This document shows, one piece after another, positions 8,282 to 15,924 of a stretch of 46,698 bases of DNA (position 1 is its first letter; each line of letters opens with the position of its first letter). The stretch is from an uncultured Saprospiraceae bacterium. Its GTDB lineage: Bacteria > Bacteroidota > Bacteroidia > Chitinophagales > Saprospiraceae. Made by a program: the position numbers and the translations under genes. The stretch lies in the NCBI GenBank assembly GCA_937921775.1, contig CAKZUK010000066.1, forward strand, positions 1-46,698. Reading direction: 5' to 3'. The notes beneath the pieces were generated by a model that saw only the letters and a program-made list of their open reading frames with translations, ran no database searches and had not been told where the DNA came from.

Positions 8282-9310
8282 ATGAAATTTTTTAAAACGC
8301 TACTTAAGATAACTGGTATTTCAATTGTCTTATTAATACTTATCTATTTGTTTGGTCCGAAGCCAAATTTCTCAGATTTCAATCCACATATACAACATTT
8401 AGGAATTTCCTTAGATCAGATAGAACCTTATATTGCTCATAGGGAATCTAAAGTTGCAGATATAAAACCCAATAATTCTTCTCGTATTATTTGGGCAGAC
8501 AGCATACGTAAAACAAATTATGTAGTGCTCTATTTACATGGTTTTTCTGCAAGCCCGATGGAAGGGGATCCAACACATGAGAATTTTGCAAAACGATACG
8601 GTTGCAATTTGTACATCCCTCGCCTAGCAGGGCATGGCATCAAAAATAAAGATGCTTTTGTTGACCTTACACCAAAGGCTTTAATCGATTCAGCAAAGGA
8701 AGCAATTGCAGTTGCTCGATTATTGGGAGATACGGTGATACTAATGTCTTGTTCTACCGGTAGTACCTTGGGTAATTATTTAGCGGCTGAAAATCCAACT
8801 GCCTTTCACGGCCATATCATGTACTCTCCAAATTTTGATTTAGCTGATCCTCGTTCCGATATGTTGACGAAAAGTTGGGGGCTTCAACTTGCCCGTTATT
8901 TAATAGGGGAGCGCCGAACATTACCAAGTTTGGTAGGTACACCAAGAGCTCAATACACTACTATAGAATATAAAGTGGAAGGTTTGATTTGCCTCAAATC
9001 CTTAATCCAATCTACTATGACTCATGCTACTTTTGAAAAAGTAAAAACACCATACTTACTTGCCTATTATTACAAAGATGAAACAAATCATGATAAAGTC
9101 ATTTCTATTGATGCCATCAAAAAATTTTATGCATCTACTACCGCTGTTGCTGAAAATAAAAAACGCCTAGTGCCACTTGCTGGTGTCGGTACCCATGTGA
9201 TCCCTTCTGATCTGTATTGCAAAGATTTGGCTGCTGTCAATGCCGCTACTTATAGTTTTGCTGAGGAGGTTTTGGGTCTTGTTCCTCTGGTTGATTCACA
9301 GGTTCGGTGA
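8282..9310 (+). CDS. alpha/beta hydrolase, membrane-anchored, lysophospholipase-like
   Basis: The 342-residue protein starts with an uncleaved-looking hydrophobic helix (about 7-25). An alpha/beta hydrolase domain follows. YLHGFSASPMEGDPTHENFA carries the oxyanion-hole HG motif, and ILMSCSTGSTLG is the nucleophile elbow with Ser158 in a S-x-S-x-G variant of GxSxG. A likely catalytic His lies in GVGTHVIPS near residue 305. The overall look is of Hydrolase_4/monoglyceride-lipase-type enzymes acting on an acyl ester, probably at the outer face of the inner membrane. The Cys-Ser-Thr elbow, without the usual first Gly, is slightly atypical. It stands alone between two structured gaps, and substrate and pathway cannot be read from the context. 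Confidence 0.78.
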   Translation: MKFFKTLLKITGISIVLLILIYLFGPKPNFSDFNPHIQHLGISLDQIEPYIAHRESKVADIKPNNSSRIIWADSIRKTNYVVLYLHGFSASPMEGDPTHENFAKRYGCNLYIPRLAGHGIKNKDAFVDLTPKALIDSAKEAIAVARLLGDTVILMSCSTGSTLGNYLAAENPTAFHGHIMYSPNFDLADPRSDMLTKSWGLQLARYLIGERRTLPSLVGTPRAQYTTIEYKVEGLICLKSLIQSTMTHATFEKVKTPYLLAYYYKDETNHDKVISIDAIKKFYASTTAVAENKKRLVPLAGVGTHVIPSDLYCKDLAAVNAATYSFAEEVLGLVPLVDSQVR

Positions 9311-9435
9311 GATAGGATTGGAATAAATATGGAGCAGATTAAGTGGAATTCTGCGATTTTTTCCTTTTACCTCGTTTCTTTTGTCGCGCTCTGTTTTAAT
9401 TTGTCAGTTTAGTGATCGCTGACCGTTTCGGCGAA

Positions 9436-9556
9436 GCGCAGGTATGTTCATCGTAAAGGCCTATCTATTTTACGTCCCACGAAAATAAATAGGCACCTTG
9501 TCTGCTCGATATCTGTCTGAATCTGACAATCAGCCAGGCTAGGGTCTAACCTGCGC
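9436..9556. other. structured intergenic element with a 16-bp hairpin
   Basis: The 430-base gap at 9311-9740 has no gene that I can see. Inside it GCCTATCTATTTT (9459-9471) pairs with AAAATAAATAGGC (9482-9494) with one mismatch, and CGT/ACG extends the stem to a CCC loop. GCGCAGGT (9436-9443) and ACCTGCGC (9549-9556) form an enclosing 8-bp stem. A further small hairpin (GTCAG/CTGAC) lies just upstream, near 9403-9423. The region is richer in GC than its flanks. Confidence 0.45.
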
Positions 9557-9740
9557 CCATTTGGCGAAAGAGTGCCAGCTTTAAGGCAAACCCAGGAGCC
9601 TCCTGTCCTCGTTGAAGTGTCTACGTCTCACAAAAAAAATCCCTGTTTTTTTTAAAAAAAGTATAAAACTGTAACGTTTCATGATATCCTGTATCTAAAG
9701 GGTAAAAAAGAGATTTAATTAAAAACTAAAAATCAATAGC

Positions 9741-10574
9741 ATGAAAAAAGTTATCAGTTTATTCGCCCTTCTACTGTTTCTGAATTCCTTAGCAGCACAA
9801 AACGATTATTCCTTTAAGGTAGAGCGAAGTGGAGAAGGGAAGCAGCATATCATTCTTATTCCTGGATATACTTGTGATGGAGAAGTTTGGGCTTCGACTT
9901 TGGAGCAACTTAATCCTAACTTTTCGTGTCATACTCTGACGATGGCTGGCTTTGCAGGACATGAAGCAGAGGAGCTTCCGTCACTAGAGAGTTGGGTAGT
10001 GGAAGTGGCCACTTACGTGGAAAATGAATCACTTGAAAAAGCAACGATCATTGGGCATAGCTTGGGCGGTGTGATGGCACAGTGGCTGGCAGCGGATTAT
10101 CCCGAACTCGTAGAGCGAATTATTGTGGTAGATGCCTTACCTTGTTTACCAGCATTGACTAATGCTGAATTTGAAGCAAGTGAAAAGGCTGATTGTTCAC
10201 AAACAAAAGCGATGTTTGCTAGTATGGATGATGCACAGTTTGAACAAACTCAAAAAATGAGTTTAGGAATGATGACGACTGATCAGACCAAGCATGAGTT
10301 ATTGTTAAAATGGAGTCTCACTTCTGATCGAAATACTTTGGCAGAAATATATTGTCAATTGATGAACACTGATTTACGAAAAAAAATAGCAGCAGTGAAA
10401 TGCCCATCCCTTATCTTGTTGGAAGCAAACTTTAAAATGATGGATACCGTGATTGCACAACAGTATAGTCGATTAGAAAACGCTGAATTGGTTTACGCCA
10501 ACAAAGGAATGCACTTTATCATGTACGACGATGCAGATTGGTATTTGGAACAGGTGAATACTTTTTTGAAATGA
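9741..10574 (+). CDS. secreted alpha/beta hydrolase, first gene of a sigma-factor operon
   Basis: The 277-residue product begins with a signal peptide (VISLFALLLFLNSLAAQ, cut near residue 19). It then shows an alpha/beta hydrolase domain: HIILIPGYTCDGEVW around the oxyanion hole, the elbow GHSLGG with Ser107, and a C-terminal GMHFIMYDD with the likely catalytic His. The family includes esterases and peptidases; the substrate is not predictable. Its stop overlaps the ATG of the next gene, an ECF sigma factor, in the sequence ATGA at 10571-10574. Translation of the two is therefore probably coupled. Such tight linkage suggests the enzyme makes, removes or reports the signal for the sigma factor, but that is inference. 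Confidence 0.85.
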   Translation: MKKVISLFALLLFLNSLAAQNDYSFKVERSGEGKQHIILIPGYTCDGEVWASTLEQLNPNFSCHTLTMAGFAGHEAEELPSLESWVVEVATYVENESLEKATIIGHSLGGVMAQWLAADYPELVERIIVVDALPCLPALTNAEFEASEKADCSQTKAMFASMDDAQFEQTQKMSLGMMTTDQTKHELLLKWSLTSDRNTLAEIYCQLMNTDLRKKIAAVKCPSLILLEANFKMMDTVIAQQYSRLENAELVYANKGMHFIMYDDADWYLEQVNTFLK

Positions 10575-11047
10575 ATTTCGAAAAAATATATCAGGAATAC
10601 AGCCCCAAGATTTACAGACTCTGTATGGGCTACGTCAATGATCCCGATTGGGCGAAGGATTTGGTGCAAGAGACCTTTATCTCCGTTTGGAAAAACTTAC
10701 CTAAGTTCAGAAAGGAATCAGCAATCGCTACTTGGATATATCGAATCGCAGTCAATAACTGCTTACGTCAGATCGGAAGAAAAAAGAAAACGATAGGGGA
10801 ACAAATTTTAGTTCAACTACCAAGCCCTTCGCCAATAGAAGATACTAGTGAACAATTGGCTTTTTTGCGAAAGTGTATCGCTGAATTAAAAGAAGTAGAT
10901 CGAATTATTATCTCTATGGTTTTGGAAGAAATTCCACAAAAAGAAATAGCGGAAGTACTGGGTGTGTCAGAAGGAAATGTGCGAGTGAAAGTACATCGTA
11001 TTAAGCAACTTATAAGTCAAAAGTTTAAAGAGTATGGACAATTTTAA
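10571..11047 (+). CDS. ECF-type RNA polymerase sigma factor
   Basis: The start is taken at ATG 10571 (MNFEKIYQEYSPKIYRLC), because it overlaps the preceding stop as ATGA and gives a normal ECF N-terminus. The frame itself is open further upstream. The 158-residue product has a sigma region 2 at about 8-75 (DPDWAKDLVQETFISVWKNL then ATWIYRIAVNNC). A sigma region 4 helix-turn-helix lies at about 105-155 (EIPQKEIAEVLGVSEGNVRV). It lacks extra domains. The next gene overlaps by 14 bases and encodes a membrane protein that probably acts as its anti-sigma factor. The three genes look like one transcriptional unit. Confidence 0.92.
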   Translation: MNFEKIYQEYSPKIYRLCMGYVNDPDWAKDLVQETFISVWKNLPKFRKESAIATWIYRIAVNNCLRQIGRKKKTIGEQILVQLPSPSPIEDTSEQLAFLRKCIAELKEVDRIIISMVLEEIPQKEIAEVLGVSEGNVRVKVHRIKQLISQKFKEYGQF

Positions 11048-11621
11048 AAATCTTCAGGACTCTTGGAAAAAACAAGACTCCTTAAATATTCCTGATGTGG
11101 AAGCATTGAAAGCGAATGTGAATAAATTGCGCAATCAACTTGTTCGAAAAAACGTGATGGCTATCGTAGCTTTAGTCGTAACTATAGCTGTTATGTTCGC
11201 CATCTTGTTTGGAATCGACTTTGATTATATGTCAACTAAAATTGCATTGCTTGGAGTCATATTCACCATATCAGGAGCTATTGTTTTTCTAATTAAATTG
11301 AATAATAAAATGTATAAAGCAGATAAATTGTTAGGGTCTAGTAAAACGTACTTGCAAGAACTAAAGAACTTTAAGCTTGAGCAAGCAAACTTTCAGCAAA
11401 AAGTAATCGCAGGCTATTTTTTACTGTTGACAACTTTTATGGCGATATATTTTTATGAAATCTATCAGATGAATAAATGGATTGGTATCTCAGCGTATGT
11501 ATTTACTGGGCTATGGATACTCTTCGTTTGGTTTGTAATGCGTCCTCGCCAAATTGCAAAGAATGAGCAACGGATTAATGAGATGATTGCTGAGGTAGAG
11601 CGGATTGAGGAGCAATTGTAA
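11034..11621 (+). CDS. four-helix membrane protein, putative anti-sigma partner
   Basis: The 195-residue protein overlaps the sigma gene by 14 bases. A charged cytoplasmic N-terminus (about 1-38, with LQDSWKKQDSL) precedes four hydrophobic segments near 42-60, 66-86, 120-140 and 148-168. The tail is highly charged (NEQRINEMIAEVERIEEQL). There is no zinc-binding HxxxCxxC motif. Bacteroidota sigma operons often end in such membrane proteins, and the N-terminal region is the likely sigma-binding part. Alternatively it is an unrelated membrane protein under sigma control. The role is inferred from position only. No terminator directly follows, but a large palindromic element starts about 45 bases downstream. 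Confidence 0.7.
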   Translation: MDNFKNLQDSWKKQDSLNIPDVEALKANVNKLRNQLVRKNVMAIVALVVTIAVMFAILFGIDFDYMSTKIALLGVIFTISGAIVFLIKLNNKMYKADKLLGSSKTYLQELKNFKLEQANFQQKVIAGYFLLLTTFMAIYFYEIYQMNKWIGISAYVFTGLWILFVWFVMRPRQIAKNEQRINEMIAEVERIEEQL

Positions 11622-11666
11622 GAAATGGGAATTATAATTTCCGTTAATGTGGGCTCCGTATTTTTA

Positions 11667-11799
11667 CGCCTCAAAGATCGGTAAGCACTCCCTTTGATTT
11701 ATCAAATAGGAGGGATTGCTGAGCTGGGATAGATTCTTTATGTCCCCGCTCAACAATCCCTTTTGCTACGCGAAAAAGTGCTTGCCGATCTTTGAGGCG
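11667..11799. repeat. 133-base palindromic element folding as a three-way junction
   Basis: A 23-base left arm at 11667-11689, starting CGCCTCAAAGATCGG, pairs with the right arm at 11777-11799 at every position, one pair being a G-T wobble. Inside lie two more stems. TTTGAT (11693-11698) pairs with ATCAAA (11701-11706), flanked by a CTCC/GGAG pair that overlaps the arms. GGGATTGCTGAGC (11712-11724) pairs with GCTCAACAATCCC (11748-11760) with one mismatch. There is no T-run on either strand, so it is not a simple terminator. It lies between the anti-sigma-like gene and the cellulase remnant. Confidence 0.6.
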
Positions 11800-11847
11800 C
11801 GGTGATTTGGTACTCGCGAAAGAGGTAAAATTGCCATTGCCCTTGAC

Positions 11848-12136
11848 CTACCGTTTTACCACCTACCTAATCAAAGAAAAACCATCGCGCTCATCCCAAA
11901 TTCGGATGGTATAAACGCCTATAGGAAATTGACTCGAATCGCGAAGCTCAATGATAGCAGGAGCGGTATAACTGTCGTTTGAATTATAGCTACTGATTGG
12001 ATCGCTTTAAAACGGTTACTTTGTCAGCAGATGGTAGGTAGCCGAATTGGTCGAGGTGAATAAAAGTAGATTGACTTTGAGTGAATTGTATTGCTACAAA
12101 AAGTAAAAAAGCGAGGCTTAATATTTTTGAGGCCAT
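11848..12136 (-). pseudogene. collapsed cellulase-like (CelD_N, GH9-type) T9SS cargo gene
   Basis: From ATG 12136 the minus strand encodes a signal peptide (MASKILSLAFLLFVAIQ), then TFIHLDQFGYLPSADKVTVL. This is the start of a CelD_N Ig-like domain found at the N-terminus of family 9 glycoside hydrolases. Translation then breaks. Removing one A from the AAA at 12008-12006 restores SDPISSYNSNDSY, as expected for that domain. The frame next runs straight into FPIGVYTIRIWDERDGFS and LIR. It then meets a TAG (11865-11863), VVKR and a final TAG (11850-11848), which resembles a type A T9SS C-terminal signal. The whole catalytic centre, hundreds of residues, is missing. An upstream Met at 12187 also exists, but the signal peptide starts at 12136. 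Confidence 0.6.
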
Positions 12137-12309
12137 AAAATTGGTGTTGTGGAGGTGTAAAGATGTCTTGGCAGTTTTCCGTTTCACAAAATAATAAAAA
12201 CATCTATTCTTGACCAGGCACTTATTTGTTTAGTTGCGTTATTGGGCTTGTCAAAAATAAGATTAATTTCCGATGAGCGTAATTAAGTAGTTTAGGAAAT
12301 TATTTAGGT

Positions 12310-13053
12310 TTAAAGTTTTTTAATCAGTTGCGCTACTTTCGACGACCAGTCAGGATCATCGGTGGGGATTTTTTGCAGCTCCGTTTTTGCCAATTCAGGT
12401 TTATTTTCTTTTAGATAACTTAAGGCATTGTACCATTGAGCTTCTGATTTAAAAACACTTTGTCCAGAGGCAATGGTGTTGAAAATCATGTGTGCTTCTC
12501 TTATTTTATTGGTTTCTAAAAGACAAATACCTTTTGCCATTAGATATTGCAATTCAGTTGGCTGCGATTTTAGGAGTTCGTTGATCGCCAGTAGTGATGA
12601 ACCATAGTCGCCTTTGTTGAAGGTGTCTTCTGTTTTTTTTATCAGAGCAGACTGACTGCTGCTTTTTTCGGTTAGTTGTAAAGGTTCGTGCTGGGCGTAT
12701 TGTTCGTAAAGACTAGATTTTGGAGCCAGTACCCAGTAAAGAGCGATGGTAATGACGGCCACCGAAGCGGCGATGGCGATCCAGCGGAAATTTCGTTTTG
12801 GTTTGAGCGGTATTTCTTTGGCAGGAGGGGCTGATGCTTCTTTAAAGTAGTCCGCACCAATATTGTCTAATTTTTTTTTAAAATCGCCCTTCTTTTTCTT
12901 ATTGACCAAGTATCCGTGCATGTCTTGTCGGAGACGTACTTCCTCCGCTAGTTCAGCATCTGTTTCCAATCTATTATTGAAAGCCTGTGTTTGTTGCGGG
13001 TCTAGTTCTCCGTTTAGGAACTGTTCAACCAGTTTGTAGATATCCTCACTCAT
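12310..13053 (-). CDS. membrane-anchored TPR protein, putative anti-sigma factor
   Basis: The 247-residue product lies 3 bases downstream of an ECF sigma gene on the same strand. Its N-terminal 60 residues (YKLVEQFLNGELDPQQTQAF then LAEEVRLRQDM) resemble the helical anti-sigma N-termini of Bacteroidota that carry the FLNGEL and LAEEV signatures. A basic stretch and one transmembrane helix at about 88-110 (WIAIAASVAVITIALYWVLA) follow. The C-terminal 130 residues form two or three TPR-like units (FNKGDYGSSLLAINELL, then ALSYLKENKPELAKTELQKI), placed in the periplasm by this topology. No zinc ligands are seen. The likely role is to hold the sigma factor until a periplasmic event frees it. Confidence 0.75.
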   Translation of the reverse strand: MSEDIYKLVEQFLNGELDPQQTQAFNNRLETDAELAEEVRLRQDMHGYLVNKKKKGDFKKKLDNIGADYFKEASAPPAKEIPLKPKRNFRWIAIAASVAVITIALYWVLAPKSSLYEQYAQHEPLQLTEKSSSQSALIKKTEDTFNKGDYGSSLLAINELLKSQPTELQYLMAKGICLLETNKIREAHMIFNTIASGQSVFKSEAQWYNALSYLKENKPELAKTELQKIPTDDPDWSSKVAQLIKKL

Positions 13054-13056
13054 GTG

Positions 13057-13620
13057 CTAAGCTATTTTGTTTTTAAATAATTCACGCCATCTATCTGTAC
13101 AGGCTTTCTTTCGTCTGTACACCGTATTGGTTTCATTCATTTCTAGTTGTAAGGCAATTTCAGTAGGGGTAATGCCTTTGGCGACTAATGTTAAAAGTTG
13201 TTGACATAACTCGCTTAGCTGTTGGAAAGTTCTGTCGAGATTATTGTCACGGATAGCAGCTTCTTCTACCTGTTCTAAGGTGTTATTGATTTGAGGGTCA
13301 TTATAGAGTCGTTCTTTTATCTCTGTTCTTACCGTCAGTTGAGTACTTTTTTTTCTGAGTTGGTCGGTCCACTTGTTGCGGCAGATGGTAAAGAGCAATG
13401 CTCCTAAGGGACAGTTGAGTTGAAAGTTAGGGTCTAGCGCCTTGTTGTAAATGGCAATGATACCTTCTTGGAAAATATCTTTTGCGTCAGAGATGTTGCC
13501 ATTGTTTTTGCAAATCCACTGGCTTACCTGAGCTGCATGGTTTTTATAGATTTCATTGATGAGCCCTTGGTTCTCATTCCTTAAGGCTTCAATGTAGCGG
13601 TGGTCTTCGTGCCTGTTCAT
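13057..13620 (-). CDS. ECF-type RNA polymerase sigma factor
   Basis: The 187-residue protein has a sigma region 2 at about 20-95 (INEIYKNHAAQVSQWICKNN, then ISDAKDIFQEGIIAIYNKAL, then FTICRNKWTDQLRKK). A region 4 follows at about 125-180 (QQLLTLVAKGITPTEIALQL then NTVYRRKKACTDRW). It is more divergent than the sigma factor at 10571-11047. It heads an apparent two-gene operon with the TPR anti-sigma candidate. A TATCTTTC element four bases before the ATG suggests a near-leaderless mRNA. The divergent side of its promoter region carries a motif repeated twice more in the window, a candidate target of this sigma factor. Confidence 0.85.
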   Translation of the reverse strand: MNRHEDHRYIEALRNENQGLINEIYKNHAAQVSQWICKNNGNISDAKDIFQEGIIAIYNKALDPNFQLNCPLGALLFTICRNKWTDQLRKKSTQLTVRTEIKERLYNDPQINNTLEQVEEAAIRDNNLDRTFQQLSELCQQLLTLVAKGITPTEIALQLEMNETNTVYRRKKACTDRWRELFKNKIA

Positions 13621-13624
13621 GTGG

Positions 13625-13653
13625 GAAAGATAGGTAATTCAATCGAAATCAAA
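13625..13653 (-). promoter_or_regulatory. promoter of the second sigma/anti-sigma operon
   Basis: On the minus strand TTTG (13653-13650), a 17-base spacer and TATCTTTC (13632-13625) resemble TTTG / TAnnTTTG with one mismatch. Four bases follow before the ATG at 13620, the same distance as at the promoter of 34539. Confidence 0.45.
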
Positions 13654-13728
13654 GTCAAAGTTGAAGTCAAAGTTTTCCCGTGATCGTGGAGTACCTCGCT
13701 TATAGGTCACTTCGACTTTGATTTTGAC
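13648..13728. repeat. imperfect 20-bp inverted repeat upstream of the sigma gene
   Basis: The arm at 13648-13667 (ATCAAAGTCAAAGTTGAAGT) matches the reverse complement of 13709-13728 at 17 of 20 positions. Each arm is built from AAAGTC/AAAGTT units, and the left arm overlaps the -33 element of the sigma gene promoter. It could be an operator or a simple-sequence repeat. Confidence 0.45.
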
Positions 13729-13763
13729 TCTAATGTTTTTTTTTAATAAAAAAATATTGTAAG

Positions 13764-13803
13764 GGTAAGATTCTCTCCACTCCTCCGATATAGGGGTGAA
13801 TTG
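13764..13803 (+). promoter_or_regulatory. shared promoter-like motif, copy A
   Basis: GGTAAGATT (13764-13772), ten bases, CTCCGATATA (13783-13792), four bases, TGAATTG (13797-13803). Copies B (17658) and C (26054) keep the same spacing. It points away from the sigma gene toward 14047. Confidence 0.55.
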
Positions 13804-13873
13804 CATTTGAAATGATCTCTATTTAAACAAAAGAACCAAATGGATCTTTCTCAAATCTTTTAACAAATTTTTT

Positions 13874-13933
13874 AAGCCATCATTTATTAGCCGGCTAAGG
13901 GGCGTTTAGCGACGTCCTGAAATGATGCTTTTT
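13874..13933 (+). terminator. terminator-like structure downstream of motif A
   Basis: AAGCCATCATTT (13874-13885) pairs with AAATGATGCTT (13920-13930) with one bulge and is followed by TTT. Inside is a perfect 12-base palindrome, TTAGCCGGCTAA (13887-13898). A transcript from motif A would end here after about 130 bases, before the gene at 14047. It may be an attenuator or the end of a small RNA. Confidence 0.4.
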
Positions 13934-14046
13934 CAAACTCGATTAGGACTTGGGCTTTGGGATGGATTACTATGTCATGCCTCCACCTTTCGGGAAATTT
14001 TTAAACGAGCATTCATGCAAATGTGAATGGTATAAAATTTCGAATT

Positions 14047-14463
14047 ATGAAAAAGTTATTGTTTTTAGCAAGTTTCAGTTTTTTATTTATTCAGTTAGCG
14101 CAAGCGCTTGTATTGCCGCAAGTTGATTTTTCAACGGAAATCATTTTGAGTGAATCGGTAACCGCAACCGTAGTATCAACACAGGTAGAAGTTATTTTCG
14201 GAAACGGAGGTGATCTCAGTAATCTGGATTTGATAAATAGTCAACAACTTTATTTTACGGATGCTTCAGGAGCAACAGTATCAGTAGATCTTCAGGTGCA
14301 AAGCGACATCTCTTTAGGTACAACTTTAAACATAGCCTTTAGTACGGCTACTAGTTTGAATGGATTGACTGCGCATACCTCTCAGGGATTAGATTTTGTG
14401 CATGCGATTACTGGAGCTGCCACTACTGTTGATTTTATTGTAATTGATATTGTTGGGCATTAG
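14047..14463 (+). CDS. small secreted protein of unknown function
   Basis: The frame is open from 14023, but ATG 14047 gives a clean signal peptide (MKKLLFLASFSFLFIQLAQA), so that start is chosen. The mature part, about 118 residues, is beta-rich, with many Thr, Ser and Val (ILSESVTATVVSTQVEVIFG) and no cysteine. It reads like one immunoglobulin-like or fibre-type beta domain. I do not recognise a family, and no sorting tail is visible. Motif A lies 244 bases upstream with a terminator-like hairpin between, so expression may depend on attenuation. A strong bidirectional terminator separates it from the convergent gene. Confidence 0.65.
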   Translation: MKKLLFLASFSFLFIQLAQALVLPQVDFSTEIILSESVTATVVSTQVEVIFGNGGDLSNLDLINSQQLYFTDASGATVSVDLQVQSDISLGTTLNIAFSTATSLNGLTAHTSQGLDFVHAITGAATTVDFIVIDIVGH

Positions 14464-14482
14464 GTAAGCAACTTCACTAATA

Positions 14483-14519
14483 AAAGTCTGAGTACAATAG
14501 ATCGTATTCAGACTTTTTT
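14483..14519. terminator. bidirectional terminator between convergent genes
   Basis: AAAGTCTGAGTAC (14483-14495) pairs with GTATTCAGACTTT (14504-14516) over 13 bp with one G-T pair and an 8-base loop. T-runs follow on the plus strand, and A-tracts give T-runs on the minus. The run overlaps the stop codon of the minus-strand gene. Confidence 0.85.
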
Positions 14520-15924
14520 ATTCGTTTATTTTAGCTAGTAGCCATGACCGAGACATAGTGACTTTTTGCTCGACAAGGAAGTCTTGCATATTATTTTTTT
14601 CAGATTTACTTAGTTTGCCTTTTAATCTTGTATTGGCTAGTTTTCTAACGAATCGGGTGAAATTTAAGATTGCCTCTTTACGGACTTCACTGAAATTCGA
14701 GTTTCGTTGAACGTATTTTTCAAAGCTATATGTTTGTGCAATAAGTACTTCGTGATAGCTGTCGTTTTGTAAGAACAATTCATAGTAGCATCTTATTAAG
14801 AGGAGTTTGGTGACGTAATTAAGTCCATGATTGGAAAAGTGATGCTGTACGACCACTTCAATGACTTTGTCAAATTCTTTTTGATGAAAATAAAGATTGG
14901 CCAAACTCGCATTTGTTAAATCAGCCTTTTGGACAGGATTGATGAGATCTTTGTATGAATTAATGAAGTTAAACGCCCACTCAAATTGTCTTTCTTTTGA
15001 AGCGATTGTAACAATATTATAAAAGTGACCTTCCAAAAGAAAAGGAGACTGTGTAAGTATTTGATGCGCTATTCCCAGTTGATAAATCTCAAAAGCAATA
15101 GCGTTGAATTTTTTATCATCCACTTCCATGTTTTGAATTGTGTAATTAATCATTAGAGACAAAATTTCAACCTGTGTGACTTTGTCAATCTTTTTTAAAT
15201 TTTGAAAGTATTGATCTTTGATATAGAAAAATAACTTACCTTCCTTGTTGTCAAGTAATGAATTGAAGTCACTATATATTTGGAAGGCGATGTTCTTTTG
15301 TAGTGGGTTAACTGTGTTTTTGTTTTCTTGAAATGAAGCAAATTTACTTAGGTTCTTCAACTCCAGTTTGAGTTTTATTTTTGCAAAAAGATAAAAACTG
15401 TTCAGTGTTTGATCAGCTTCCTGAATTAGCTCTGCAGTGAGAGAATAATTTCTGGACTGAATTATTTTTTTTCTGAGTTGAAGCGTCTCGTACTTTGAGG
15501 AATAAAAATCAATGGTGTGAAACTTCTCCTCATCAATATATTTTTTGAGCTGCATTTCTTGTTTGTCCATCAATTCCAAATTACCTTTTTGGATCAAAGC
15601 ATTTGTTAGAAATTTGTTTTGAGTAGGTCGATCGCTTTTTAGTTGTTGTAATGTAAATAGTTGTTCAATCATTTGACGAAGCTCGCTCATTAGGTTTCTG
15701 ATTTTGATGTCAGAGTATTTCGTTTTAGGGAAAATTCGAGCAAATACAATTTGCTTTTTGAGTTGTGATGATTTGAAGTCAGGATGTTTGTCACGTAGGA
15801 TTTTGAAAAGCTTTTGAAGATTTTCGTTGCTAGTAAAAAATGGAGACTTGAGCATTTTTTGTAACTGTCGTAGGTCTTCCGAAGATAAAATAGTGAATAT
15901 TTTGACGAGTTTTGATTGATACAT
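14518..15924 (-). CDS. conserved-looking helical protein of unknown function
   Basis: The 468-residue product has no signal peptide or transmembrane segment and appears to be all-helical and cytoplasmic. It starts with KIFTILSSEDLRQLQKMLKS and PFF, then many Lys/Gln/Leu-rich helices. TPR-like stretches occur around 270-400 (FNFINSYKDLINPVQKADL, LYFHQKEFDKVIEVVVQHHF). I think a similar family is common in Saprospiria, but I can assign no function. It is transcribed alone, convergent with the small secreted protein. Its codon use is AT-rich like its neighbours. Confidence 0.7.
   Translation of the reverse strand: MYQSKLVKIFTILSSEDLRQLQKMLKSPFFTSNENLQKLFKILRDKHPDFKSSQLKKQIVFARIFPKTKYSDIKIRNLMSELRQMIEQLFTLQQLKSDRPTQNKFLTNALIQKGNLELMDKQEMQLKKYIDEEKFHTIDFYSSKYETLQLRKKIIQSRNYSLTAELIQEADQTLNSFYLFAKIKLKLELKNLSKFASFQENKNTVNPLQKNIAFQIYSDFNSLLDNKEGKLFFYIKDQYFQNLKKIDKVTQVEILSLMINYTIQNMEVDDKKFNAIAFEIYQLGIAHQILTQSPFLLEGHFYNIVTIASKERQFEWAFNFINSYKDLINPVQKADLTNASLANLYFHQKEFDKVIEVVVQHHFSNHGLNYVTKLLLIRCYYELFLQNDSYHEVLIAQTYSFEKYVQRNSNFSEVRKEAILNFTRFVRKLANTRLKGKLSKSEKNNMQDFLVEQKVTMSRSWLLAKINE

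Noticed and set aside
11667..11799. Intrinsic terminator of the sigma operon
   Set aside because: Neither strand has a T-run after the outer stem, and the outer arms are too long and far apart for a typical terminator.
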